Shown here piece after piece: positions 8,343-17,398 of a DNA stretch of 38,984 bases; positions within the stretch are counted from its first letter, which is position 1; every line of letters starts with the position of its first letter. The stretch is from JBJHCA01 sp050485785. GTDB taxonomy: Bacteria; Bacteroidota; Bacteroidia; Chitinophagales; Saprospiraceae. The notes under the pieces are model-generated. The model was given only the letters and a program-made list of their open reading frames with translations, made no database searches and was not told the origin of the DNA. The stretch covers positions 1 through 38,984 of the forward strand of contig JBJHCA010000026.1 in the NCBI GenBank assembly GCA_050485785.1, in the 5' to 3' direction. A program made the translations under genes and the position numbers.

Positions 8343-9563
8343 CTAAACCACTGTACTCAGCAGGTCATTCAGCGTTTCACGCCTCCTGATCAGCCGGGCT
8401 CGGCCACCATCAACCAGCACTTCGGCCGGTCTGAAACGACTGTTGTAATTATTGGCCATCACTATGCCATAAGCGCCGGCATTTTTAAAGCACAACACAT
8501 CCCCTTCTGCAATGAGATTGATTTTACGGTCCCAGCCAAAGGTGTCGGTTTCGCAAATGTATCCCACAACCGTGTAAATTCGGGGCTGCCCTGCCGGATT
8601 GGAAATGTTGATAATATCGTGCCAGGCATCGTAAAGCATAGGCCTGATCAGGTGGTTCATGCCTGTATCCACTCCGGCAAATACGGTAGCCGTGGTCTGC
8701 TTGATCACGTTGACCGATGCCAGAAAATACCCGGCTTCACTCACCAAAAATTTGCCCGGCTCAAACATGATAGTCAGCGGCTTGCCATATGAATCACAAA
8801 ATTGCAGGAAACGCTCCGACATTTTCTCGCCCAACAGTTCAATATCGGTATGGATGTCGTCCTTTTTGTACGGAACCTTAAATCCGCTGCCAAAGTCAAT
8901 GTATTGCAGATGCCTGAAACGGCATGCGGCTTCCAGCAAAATATCTGCACCCCTTAAAAAAACATCCACATCCAGAATATCGGAGCCTGTGTGCATGTGC
9001 AGGCCTTCCACTATAATATTCTCGGAGGCAATCACCCGTTCCAGGTGCCGCATCTGATATATGCTGATCCCGAATTTGCTGTCAATATGTCCGGTGGATA
9101 TCTTGGAATTCCCCCCGGCCATAATGTGCGGATTCAGCCTGATACACACCGGAACACTGCTGCCGTACTTATGCCCAAACTGCTCAAGTATGGAAAGATT
9201 GTCAATATTGATCTTAACTCCTTCTTTAACCGCCAACTCTATTTCTTCCATCGAAACACAGTTGGGCGTATAGATAATATCCTCCGGCTTAAATCCGGCC
9301 TGCAATCCAATCCACACTTCCTGGATGCTCACTGTATCAAGACCGGCACCAAGTTCTTTAAAAAGCGCAAGCACATGGGGGTTGGTAAGCGCTTTACACG
9401 CATAGTTGATTTTGACACCCACACCGCTGAAGGCATCGGCAAGCCTCTTGTACTGTCTGCGCATGGTATCGGCATCATATAGATACAACGGAGTACCGAA
9501 CTCGTTGGCTATGTCCAGAACATCTGCTCCACCCACTGTATACCTGTTGTTTTTTATTTCCAT
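8343..9563 (-). CDS. lysA: Diaminopimelate decarboxylase
   Basis: LysA removes CO2 from meso-diaminopimelate to make L-lysine, using PLP. The barrel motif NYACKAL contains the PLP lysine. HMHTGSD, DFGSGF, MFEPGKFLV and the C-terminal CETDTFGWDR are typical of the fold-type III decarboxylases. A GTG at 9584 would add seven residues. I prefer the ATG at 9563, giving 406 residues and an AAAGAGAT stretch directly upstream. A close relative such as another PLP decarboxylase of the same fold is possible but less likely. A -7 element and an inverted repeat lie about 95-130 bp upstream. Confidence 0.93.
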   Translation of the reverse strand: MEIKNNRYTVGGADVLDIANEFGTPLYLYDADTMRRQYKRLADAFSGVGVKINYACKALTNPHVLALFKELGAGLDTVSIQEVWIGLQAGFKPEDIIYTPNCVSMEEIELAVKEGVKINIDNLSILEQFGHKYGSSVPVCIRLNPHIMAGGNSKISTGHIDSKFGISIYQMRHLERVIASENIIVEGLHMHTGSDILDVDVFLRGADILLEAACRFRHLQYIDFGSGFKVPYKKDDIHTDIELLGEKMSERFLQFCDSYGKPLTIMFEPGKFLVSEAGYFLASVNVIKQTTATVFAGVDTGMNHLIRPMLYDAWHDIINISNPAGQPRIYTVVGYICETDTFGWDRKINLIAEGDVLCFKNAGAYGIVMANNYNSRFRPAEVLVDGGRARLIRRRETLNDLLSTVV

Positions 9564-9656
9564 ATCTCTTTGTGATGATAACACTGACCAAACTTTAGCT
9601 GTCAGTACTGATTAAATTTGTTGGTATTATACCCTGAATTTGAAATTTTCAGCGCG

Positions 9657-9664
9657 CAAAGATA
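9657..9664 (-). promoter_or_regulatory. -7 element of the lysA promoter
   Basis: The minus strand reads TATCTTTG, matching TAnnTTTG. The predicted transcript would have a leader of about 90 nt before the ATG at 9563. Confidence 0.55.
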
Positions 9665-9672
9665 CACCGATC

Positions 9673-9691
9673 AACCGCAATGAAAGCGGTT
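9673..9691. promoter_or_regulatory. Inverted repeat overlapping the lysA -33 region
   Basis: The arms aaccgc (9673-9678) and gcggtt (9686-9691) form a perfect 6-bp inverted repeat with a 7-nt spacer. It begins 8 bp upstream of the -7 element on the minus strand, so it covers the -33 region. That position suits an operator. A weak hairpin at the end of the upstream gene (stop at 9760) is the alternative, but no U-run follows it. Confidence 0.35.
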
Positions 9692-9759
9692 AAAGATTGA
9701 TTTTTGCCATATCTGACTTGCGAGTTACCGAAACCAAAGCAATGCAGAGCTCAAAAAAA

Positions 9760-10866
9760 TTACTCCACACCTTTGAGCATGGCTTTTATTTTTTCCTTAT
9801 TGCTTCGCTCCTGTGGATCTTTGGCGTTTCTGATCATATTGACTTCTCGCAAAATCTTTTTGCGGACAGGACTGCCGGGACCGGCTTCTTTGTACATTTC
9901 TACTATATTTTCAGGTTTACCTAAATGCACTTCATGTTGGATCAGGTAATTTTTGACCAATCTTTGCCGGGATTTAGCCTGTTTCTCATTCCGCTCGTGC
10001 TTGGCATTGCTGTCAACCCATCCGGGAGCAAGCCAGCTGCCTATACCCCGCATTACTGAGGAACCAACTCCCGATTCGTAAACAGCTTTGCCGGCTTTGA
10101 TGGCTCCGCCACCGATTCCACCTGTGGCTGTGGCCAATAAGTCTGCTCCACCCATTGCCATTTTTTCAACACCTTCACCCCAGTCATCCTCATTCACAAA
10201 GTTTTTATCAATGGCATTGCGCAAGTAAAATTCCTTCTCTCCGGCTCCAAGGCGACTCTTCAGCTTTTCGGCCTTTTGCTTATCATGGTAATATCCTTTC
10301 AATTTTCCGGCTCCTTCCATCATTCCACCGGCACCCTTAACAACGTCAAGCGGACCTTTCAACGGCAAGCCCGACCATTTTTCAAATCCGGTATCTTCAG
10401 CTAGCCTTCCGGCTACATCAGATACTCCACTTACCAGTTTTCCACCACCTTCCAGGCTTTGTGTATCTCCTTCTTGTATCTTGTTAGCTGCCGACAGGTA
10501 TCCGAATGGTTTTGAAAGCCATCCAAACATTGAACTGTCATCATCTTCCCCCCCTACGCCATCTGCCAAGCTAACCTGATCAGATGATTCTGAACCAAGC
10601 ATGTCAACTACGCCTCCAACTCCACCAGCAATATCATCAGCTTGCTCCATTTTTTCATTGGCTGCATCAGCGTAACCCAAATACGGACTTGCCCAGCCTG
10701 TCATGCGGCTCCATAAACCTGGTGTAGAAGGCTTTTCCTGATCATCCTCTTTATCGAGTTGTAAAACCGGTGGTGCCGCATATATTCCTGTAGCTCCTGC
10801 AGTGACACCGGATACCGTCGCAGCGGGAAAAAAAGTACATTCAGCAGATTTTTGAGTGGTTTTCAT
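9760..10866 (-). CDS. Glycine-rich orphan protein, possible secreted cargo
   Basis: This 368-residue protein has no recognised domain. It has no Sec signal peptide. The N-terminal 60 residues are a low-complexity leader containing APPVLQL followed by an acidic linker. Two loosely repeated units follow, around WASPYLGYADAANEKM and WLSKPFGYLSAANKIQ, each followed by a glycine-rich helix-like stretch. Further on lies a Gly/Ala-rich segment (near residues 235-280), and the C-terminal 90 residues are basic and helical. The leader style resembles proteins that I associate with extracellular contractile injection systems (eCIS) and their cargo, but no such system is in the window. Its promoter is among the best in the window. 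Confidence 0.75.
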   Translation of the reverse strand: MKTTQKSAECTFFPAATVSGVTAGATGIYAAPPVLQLDKEDDQEKPSTPGLWSRMTGWASPYLGYADAANEKMEQADDIAGGVGGVVDMLGSESSDQVSLADGVGGEDDDSSMFGWLSKPFGYLSAANKIQEGDTQSLEGGGKLVSGVSDVAGRLAEDTGFEKWSGLPLKGPLDVVKGAGGMMEGAGKLKGYYHDKQKAEKLKSRLGAGEKEFYLRNAIDKNFVNEDDWGEGVEKMAMGGADLLATATGGIGGGAIKAGKAVYESGVGSSVMRGIGSWLAPGWVDSNAKHERNEKQAKSRQRLVKNYLIQHEVHLGKPENIVEMYKEAGPGSPVRKKILREVNMIRNAKDPQERSNKEKIKAMLKGVE

Positions 10867-10874
10867 TGGCCTGC

Positions 10875-10905
10875 CAAATTTAATGTATTCTTACATTATT
10901 TACAA
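10875..10905 (-). promoter_or_regulatory. Promoter of the 9760-10866 gene
   Basis: The minus strand shows TTG (10905-10903), a 20-bp spacer and TAAATTTG (10882-10875), a good Bacteroidota -33/-7 pair. The -7 element ends 8 bp before the ATG codon, so the leader would be only a few nucleotides long. Confidence 0.6.
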
Positions 10906-11079
10906 CTGAACATTTTTTTCTGCCTTGATTATCATCTACTTTAGAATGACTGTTCAAACCTACTACCTGTCTAAAATTACATAATATCATAATGGCAATG
11001 TCAACGGACACACAGAAGGAGTACAGAATATGATTTATTATTAATTCTGCATTTATCTGTTTTACTGTTATCTTTATGC

Positions 11080-12951
11080 ATGTTTAAGGGGCGCTTAATT
11101 CTTTTTATTCTATTTTTTACGCATTTTCCCCGTATTTATTCGCAGGCTGCACCTGTGTTTATCCTTCCTGAAAAACTCGATCAACCGGTTTTCCTCATTG
11201 AACACACCTCAATATGGCATGACACTTCAGGTAAAGCTACTATTAATACGGTTATTAACAATGCTTTATCGCTTTTTCAGACTCAGGAGAATTTTGAGCC
11301 TATCAAATCCTTTCCGGCAGTGATATGGCTCAAATTGAGTATTTCTAATGAAAATGATTCGGCCCAACTGGCCCTGATGAGCTTCGATCGGTTTGCGGAC
11401 TCTGTCTGGCTATACGAAGTATCTCAAAACAATGTGACTAGAGTCAGACAGACCGGGCGTTCAATCAAAGTGACTGAGAAGGAGATCATTTCAATTTTCA
11501 ATACCCTCATAATTGATCTACCTGAAAAAACAACCCGAACATTCTATGTAAAGATATTCTACAGAAATCCCGTGTCACAAGTCAATATTGGTTTACTTAT
11601 ACTTTGGGAATTAAAGGCAACATTGGGTTTGCTTTACTACAGATACACCGGGCAGGCATTCTACGCTGGAATAATGCTCATGTTCAGTTTATTGAGCTTT
11701 CTTACATATTCAATGTTTAACGATCGTACATTTATTAACTTCGCCTTCGTACATTTAGCTTTTATATTTTATTTTACTGTTATCAATTACTTCTTCTCTG
11801 TTTTTGCATTTAATTTTTTATTTATATCAGATTTTCTATTATTATTAATAAGCATCTCAGTTCTTATACTGGCTTTATTTAATTTTTTTTCTCATTATCT
11901 GCAACTTAAGAATACTAGTCCATTATACTACAGGTTTTACCTTATCTTTTCCATCTTTACTATTTTTAATGTATATCTCTACTACCCCTTTCTTGAGAAC
12001 ATCGCTTTATCTATTTTTATCAACAACTGTGTTATTCTGGCCTGGATTATCGCCACAATAATTCCGGTTATAAAGTTGGTACTTAAAAGAGATAAATCGG
12101 GTATCAATTTAATGATTTCCATTATGGTTCTGATTGTAGCATCATTTATATATCTTCTTACAATGATGGAATTTCTGCCCATGAACACTTTTACCAGGCA
12201 TAGTATACAAATTGGCACCATATTTTTTTCATTGCTCTTGTTTTACCGCCTTTTCGAATTAGTACATTATACACGTAAGGCTAAACAGGCAATTCAACGG
12301 GAAAGGGATATTTCCGAGAACTTATTGCTCAATATCCTGCCGGCAGAAATTGCTGCCGAACTGAAAGAAAAAGGCCATGCGGAAGCCCGTAATTTTGACA
12401 TGGTAAGCATCATGTTTTCAGATTTCAAAGGATTCACAGAGCTAAGCGAAAAATTGAGTGCCGCGGAGTTAGTTAACGAAATCAACATCTGCTTTAAAGC
12501 CTTTGATGGCATAATGGGAGAACACAACATCGAAAAAATAAAAACTATTGGAGATTCCTACATGGCAGTAGGCGGCCTTCCCTTACCCAATCCGGACTCT
12601 GTGAGTAACACCATAAAAGCCGCAATTGATATGCAGGCTTTTATCAACAAGCGAAAAACCGAAAATGATTTAAATGGAAAGCCGGCCTTTGAGATGCGCG
12701 TAGGTATTCACACAGGTCCGGTGGTGGCCGGCATAGTTGGCGTAAAAAAATTTCAATATGATGTATGGGGAGATACTGTCAATACGGCATCGAGAATGGA
12801 AAGTTGCGGCGAAGCAGGCAAGGTAAATATAAGCCATAATACTTACGAACTAGTCAAGAACATTGCTGATTTTACCTTTGAATACAGAGGCCAAATAGAG
12901 GTGAAGGGTAAAGGAGCATTAGACATGTATTTTGTACAACGAAGAGCATGA
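11080..12951 (+). CDS. Membrane-anchored class III adenylate/guanylate cyclase with 7TMR-DISM-like sensor
   Basis: The protein has 623 residues. A signal peptide (about 1-22) is followed by an extracytoplasmic beta-rich domain (about 25-175) of 7TMR-DISM-extracellular type. Multiple membrane segments follow (about 190-395), then a short helical linker (RERDISENLLLNILP) and a class III cyclase domain (about 430-615). The metal-binding aspartates lie in MFSDFKGFT (near 446) and IGDSYMAVGG (near 490). YDVWGDTVNTASRM completes the active site. The Lys in KTIGD and the Asp in YDVWGD are the pair associated with ATP, so cAMP production is predicted. The ligand is unknown. The gene is divergent from the orphan protein gene. 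Confidence 0.92.
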   Translation: MFKGRLILFILFFTHFPRIYSQAAPVFILPEKLDQPVFLIEHTSIWHDTSGKATINTVINNALSLFQTQENFEPIKSFPAVIWLKLSISNENDSAQLALMSFDRFADSVWLYEVSQNNVTRVRQTGRSIKVTEKEIISIFNTLIIDLPEKTTRTFYVKIFYRNPVSQVNIGLLILWELKATLGLLYYRYTGQAFYAGIMLMFSLLSFLTYSMFNDRTFINFAFVHLAFIFYFTVINYFFSVFAFNFLFISDFLLLLISISVLILALFNFFSHYLQLKNTSPLYYRFYLIFSIFTIFNVYLYYPFLENIALSIFINNCVILAWIIATIIPVIKLVLKRDKSGINLMISIMVLIVASFIYLLTMMEFLPMNTFTRHSIQIGTIFFSLLLFYRLFELVHYTRKAKQAIQRERDISENLLLNILPAEIAAELKEKGHAEARNFDMVSIMFSDFKGFTELSEKLSAAELVNEINICFKAFDGIMGEHNIEKIKTIGDSYMAVGGLPLPNPDSVSNTIKAAIDMQAFINKRKTENDLNGKPAFEMRVGIHTGPVVAGIVGVKKFQYDVWGDTVNTASRMESCGEAGKVNISHNTYELVKNIADFTFEYRGQIEVKGKGALDMYFVQRRA

Positions 12952-13099
12952 AATTGTCCTCCTGCCATTTTGTAACTTCACAAAATCCTCGCTGACCACT
13001 CACAGCTGTTAAGCTAATTCTCTTTCAAAATCAGAACTATAGCAATCCTTTGGTGATTTCCAACTAGTATGACGAAGCTGAATACTGCAGTCCATTCAA

Positions 13100-13465
13100 C
13101 TATTCCCTGTTTCCGGGTACTACATAAGCTCGAAGTGTAGCCATCGTGACTAACTCTTCAGCATTGGAAATGATCTCAATTGTGTTGATATCTTCACCGA
13201 TCTTATCCTTGCTATCGTACTCTACAGTGATCTCACCAGTGCCTCCGGGCGGTATGGGATGTCGGGGCCAGGTTTCAGGAACGCTGCATCCGCATGAACC
13301 GCCTACAAACTCAATGATCAAATCCACGTTGCCATTATTGGTAAAGCGGAAAACATGAGAACGCTTATCGCCTTCGATAAGCGTTCCAAAGTCGTGAAAA
13401 TCGTTGTCAAACGTAATGATGGGATAGCCATTACCGGCATTTCCCTGATCGGAATTATTCTCTAA
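13100..13465 (-). CDS. DUF1573 domain without its own start codon (possible frameshift extension of the OmpA gene)
   Basis: The 121-codon frame contains a full DUF1573 domain: a first half with HDFGTLIEGD and VFRFTNNGN, then the signature GGSCGCSVPETWP and PIPPGGTGEITVEYDS. DUF1573 folds like an immunoglobulin-type domain and is common in secreted Bacteroidota proteins. There is no ATG or signal peptide; the first possible start is a GTG at 13327, inside the domain. The frame joins the OmpA-family frame in the -1 direction through ten consecutive A residues on the coding strand (13466-13475). Either it is made by ribosomal or transcriptional slippage, or it is a remnant, or the run length is wrong in the assembly. 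Confidence 0.7.
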   Translation of the reverse strand, partial: LENNSDQGNAGNGYPIITFDNDFHDFGTLIEGDKRSHVFRFTNNGNVDLIIEFVGGSCGCSVPETWPRHPIPPGGTGEITVEYDSKDKIGEDINTIEIISNAEELVTMATLRAYVVPGNRE

Positions 13466-15502
13466 TTTTTTTTTTCGTCCTCCTGCTGCTGATCCACAGT
13501 ACGTGATCTCAGGATGCGAATTTCAGTAGGACCGGCAATGATTTCAAACTCCGTTCTCCGGTTTTGCTGATGTTCTTCCTCAGAACAGGCAACTCCGGCA
13601 CGACAATGATTAGTGAGACGCGATGCTCCGTATCCTTTAGCCACAATCCTGGAAGGATCAATGCCCCGGTTCACGAGATAGGCTTTGGATGATTCGGCAC
13701 GGCGCTGACTGAGTGCCATATTGTACTGGGCACTACCCCTCGAATCCGTATGTGCAGACAACTCAATCACCATGTCCTCATACTCTGTCATCAGGTCAAA
13801 AATATAGTTCAGGCCGGGTTCGGAAGCAGGCAAAATCTTGTCGTCATCGTAATCAAAATAGATATTGTCGAAACGGATGGGCTGGTTAATGGCAATGATT
13901 TCTTCCTCCTCGGGGATCTCGCTCAGCACCAGACGGGCATTTAGCGTAGTTGCACGGTCAATTCCCACGGTATTGATAACCGAAGATGTATCTGAGAAGT
14001 AGCCATCTTTGGATGCGATGACCATGTAAGCTTTATTGCGCTCAAGTTCAAAATTGGCAGTATTGTCCTCACCCAGGTTTCGGGAAGAAACCAGTTTGGG
14101 AACATTGGCTTCCATCACAAAAAACTGAAGTGTGGTACCTGTCAGTTCATTCTCAGCGGCATCAAGCACCAGTACATCAAGGTCAACCGGTATCTCAAAC
14201 TGTATAAGCCAGATATCATCGCAGCATGTTTCACTTTTCAAACGGTTTCCACCGGGCCGGTTTGAGGTCAGGTAGGCCGTATATCCGGTTTCATCAAGCC
14301 TGAAGAACAAGTCATCGGCGGGTGAATTGACACCCAGGCCCATATTCTGCGGCTTAGACCAGTTGGCTCCGTCCCAATCGGCACGGAATACGTCAAATCC
14401 ACCAAGTCCGGGATGTCCGTCTGAACTGAAAAACAGCGTTCCGTCAAAGTAAAACGGTGCTTCTTCATTACCGGCAGTATTGATTACAGAACCCATGTTT
14501 ACAGGAGCTTCAAACCTGTCACCATTGCGAATGGCGTAGTAAAGATCAAATCCACCATATCCTCCATCCATATCTGAGCTGAAGAATAGGGCTTCACGTC
14601 CACGGATAAGGCCAACAATGGGATGCTTGATCATGTAGTCACCGTTGATGTTCACTTCTTCAACTGCTCCCCAGCCATCCGCAGTACGCTTGGCCATAAA
14701 CAGTTTTGAAGTAGCGATTGACACTGAGTGTTGAACGGGTAAAGTACATCGTTTGGCCATCAGGACTCAGTGCCGGACTTGAGTGATGAAAACCCGAACG
14801 GTTTATAGAAGCCGGCAGAGGTCGGCCGGCACCCCAGTTTTGACCGGTTTTGGTTGAACGGTATATCCGTACAAAACGCTCGTCGCTGCGGCGGTCAATC
14901 ACAATTTTATCATCGGCTCTAAGGCTGGAGTAATATATCTCGTTGGTGCTTACCGGGAAAGCAGCAAAATCGGTTTGACGGCTGTTGATGGTATTGGGAA
15001 GCACTTCAACCGAAACTATGCTGGGGTCCTGCTCCAGATTTTTGGCATATTCAGCACCGGCTATTTCGGCTTCCACCAGGCTGCGTTCTGCAGGATCACT
15101 GACAGTTTCCATATATGCTGTAAGTACCTCAATGGCTTCTGTATAATTGCCATTCATTTTCAGTACACGGCCGTATTGCCAGGGAGCTTCCGTAAACTGC
15201 CCCTGACGATCAGCACGTATAACGCGCTCCAGCCATCGTTCAGCAAGTCGGTAATCCCTCAGCTCAAGGTGCAGTTTGGCAATATTGTACCGCAATTGCG
15301 GATCTTTCCTACGCTGGTCGCGGTATGCACGTTCAAACCATTCAAGCGCATTATAAGTGTCTCCTTCCTGTAATCTTTGATTGGCAATTTCCAGTATCTG
15401 CTCCTCATTCAGTGTATTTAATGGCTGAGCCACCGCTGAAAAAGCCAGAAATACCGGAAGGATATAAGCACAGTAGCTGATCAGCTGATTGAACTTTGTC
15501 AT
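13462..15502 (-). pseudogene. OmpA-family protein with TPR and PD40 repeats (PorE-like), split by a frameshift
   Basis: Two overlapping frames encode one protein. The first (15502 to about 14704) has a signal peptide, TPR-like helices (about residues 30-140) and the first PD40/WD40-like beta-propeller blades (ALSPDGQTMYFTRS). The second (about 14703 to 13462) continues with FMAKRTADGWG, more blades (ALFFSSDMDGGYGGFDLYY, TLFFSSDGHPGLGGFDVF), an Ig-like segment and a C-terminal OmpA domain (ELSAHTDSRG, NMALSQRRA). Removing one A from the AAAA run at 14704-14707 restores a continuous protein of about 680 residues, the usual size of these proteins. OmpA domains bind peptidoglycan, and PorE-type proteins work with PorP/SprF proteins in the T9SS. 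It may be a true disruption or a sequencing error. Confidence 0.85.
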
Positions 15503-15546
15503 TTCTTCTAATTAAATTTTGAATGTTTTATTTTACTATTTGCCTC

Positions 15547-16554
15547 TTAGAAACGCGGACAGAACAAAACTGGTTTCACAACAGGTGTTCTGTAAATCTT
15601 GGCAATGTATGTTAAGGCAAATTCAAATCCGCCCTGCCCTACATTGGCCGTGCCAATGCCAAAGCTGTTCAGGTCATAGGCTGCTCCAAACCGGAAACTC
15701 TTGTAATCCACGCCAATCATCGGTATAATAGCATCAGAGCTACGGTAGCCCACTCCTGCCTTGAGTGTTATGTCCCTTTCCGGAGTCAGGTGATAACCTC
15801 CCATGGCCTGGGCATTGAACGATGACATGCTCGCCATACTCTGAAACATCAGTGTCGGATAAACGGTAATGTTTTCGGCAACATCCACCTCACCACCACC
15901 GTGAATTACTATTCTGCGATCTAGGCGCTGATTGGAGCCGGTAAGGAAATTGCGCTCGGGAGCCAGCAAATGGTGCATGGCAAAACCGGCATTGACGCTG
16001 ATTTTATCGGTAACCCGGCTGTTGACACCTATCCCGGCGTTATAATCCATGTAAGCTGAATTTTCGGGGATTCTGTCGTGATCCGAACTGGTGGGATTGG
16101 TAACTACACCATTGACAATCTGATCGCCGAATGTCAGGTCTAAACCATTGACGCGTTCCTGCATTCGACCGGCCTGTACACCCAGCGAAATGTAAGTGTT
16201 GCCAAGACCCAGATGATAAGCAGCACCTCCCATCATGGCAAGGTTCGACAAGCCCCCGGTTCCCCGGGTATCATTGAGAATGTAAGCACCTACTCCTACC
16301 CAGTCCTGAGCTCTAAAGCCTCTGATTATGGGTGCGTCAATAAATGCTGAAGGTGTCCTGAACGGGTTGTTGATCACTTGTGCCCATTGGTCACGGTATA
16401 TACCCCCTACCCTGAATGTGCCTTCAAAAGCACCGGTCTTGGCCGGGTTCAGTGTAAGCGGAGACAACTCGTACTGCGAAAAATGAAAATCCTGAGCCTT
16501 GACCACCAGGCTCATCACAAGTAAAATACAAACTGGAAGTAAAAATCTGATCAT
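15547..16554 (-). CDS. PorP/SprF-family type IX secretion membrane protein
   Basis: The 335-residue protein has a signal peptide and then the family hallmark FHFSQYELSPLTLNPAKTGAFEG, followed by beta-strand-rich sequence ending as an outer-membrane barrel. PorP/SprF proteins help particular T9SS cargo, especially type B domain cargo, reach the surface. It lies 44 bp upstream of the OmpA/TPR/PD40 gene and downstream of a type B cargo gene, the arrangement expected for a dedicated cargo-partner set. A strong promoter lies about 55-90 bp upstream of its ATG, so it can be expressed separately from the cargo gene. Confidence 0.92.
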   Translation of the reverse strand: MIRFLLPVCILLVMSLVVKAQDFHFSQYELSPLTLNPAKTGAFEGTFRVGGIYRDQWAQVINNPFRTPSAFIDAPIIRGFRAQDWVGVGAYILNDTRGTGGLSNLAMMGGAAYHLGLGNTYISLGVQAGRMQERVNGLDLTFGDQIVNGVVTNPTSSDHDRIPENSAYMDYNAGIGVNSRVTDKISVNAGFAMHHLLAPERNFLTGSNQRLDRRIVIHGGGEVDVAENITVYPTLMFQSMASMSSFNAQAMGGYHLTPERDITLKAGVGYRSSDAIIPMIGVDYKSFRFGAAYDLNSFGIGTANVGQGGFEFALTYIAKIYRTPVVKPVLFCPRF

Positions 16555-16609
16555 AGCAATGGTTAAGTTTGTCGGTTATATACGGAGGTAATTACCCCAA
16601 TGGACAAAT

Positions 16610-16642
16610 CAAAAATAAAGGTAGCATTTTGGTCATACCAAA
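16610..16642 (-). promoter_or_regulatory. Promoter of the PorP/SprF-OmpA unit
   Basis: On the minus strand TTTG (16642-16639) is followed after 21 bp by TATTTTTG (16617-16610). Both elements match the Bacteroidota consensus. The leader before the ATG at 16554 would be about 50 nt. Confidence 0.6.
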
Positions 16643-16716
16643 GAAAAATTTTTAAGTCTGCCGGGCAAAAAAAATGATTTTTTCTGGCATGTGTGTCATA
16701 TTCACGACAATAGTGG

Positions 16717-16938
16717 TTATTGATTGGCCTGTTCAATCTGTTTTTGAGCCTGCGCAGGCACTTCCCTTCCCGTAGGGATCCGCTGAGCAGGTAATGCCTT
16801 CTGTTCTACCTGCTTTTCAATACGCTCTCCGGAACTCGGCTTATCAGTGCCTGTTCTGTCTGCCAGGTCTTTATTACTCTGGCATGCCGACAGTGCCATA
16901 ACGAATACCAGAAGAGTAAAAAGTATTAATATTCTCAT
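16717..16938 (-). CDS. Small putative lipoprotein
   Basis: The protein has 73 residues: a short basic start, a hydrophobic core (about 3-17), then the lipobox LSAC with the lipidated cysteine at residue 19. The mature part is hydrophilic and rich in Gln, Glu, Lys and Pro, with no fold expected. It sits between the type B cargo gene and the PorP/SprF gene, so a role in that surface system is possible but unsupported. Its own promoter was not found. Confidence 0.7.
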   Translation of the reverse strand: MRILILFTLLVFVMALSACQSNKDLADRTGTDKPSSGERIEKQVEQKALPAQRIPTGREVPAQAQKQIEQANQ

Positions 16939-17398
16939 GTTGTAAATTTTAGCGGTGTGAAAATAAGATAATTTTCCAAAACAAGTAGTTTACGTACAAT
17001 TGCCCGCCCTGCTCTTCATCCGGCAAAATTATACGCCACAGCCCCGGAATAACGCATCAACGTGATGTATCGCCCGGTAACTGTCGCAATAAAACAATTG
17101 GCCGATACTGTCATCCGGTGCTGTTTTAACTTTCTTTCATACCCGATCTTCTTTCAAATCTCAAACTATCATTCAAGCTTCTGCCTCATTCAACTGATTG
17201 CGAATCTAAACGGGTTTTGAGCGAATATTCTCCGATTCGTAACAGATTTGAATTTCTTCTTTCCGGTAAACTGAGTTGTCACCCTTTATTGACTTCCAAC
17301 TTCAAAACCATAATATACCGGATGTCATGCTTTATTCAGGATAACTCTTTGTTTTGTTGAGACTTCTCACCCTTGAAAAGCGGTCAACCAACAAAAAG
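16939..17398. other. Intergenic region with no gene seen
   Basis: This 460-bp stretch has no credible coding frame. The only structure noticed is an A/T-rich inverted repeat just after the cargo gene stop (ttttgttg at 17352-17359, caacaaaa at 17389-17396) and a 6-bp pair cgaatc/gattcg at 17201-17206 and 17234-17239. Neither looks like a strong terminator. Confidence 0.4.

Noticed and set aside
9564..9584. GTG at 9584 as the lysA start
   Set aside because: The ATG at 9563 has a purine-rich stretch upstream and gives the usual N-terminus and length.
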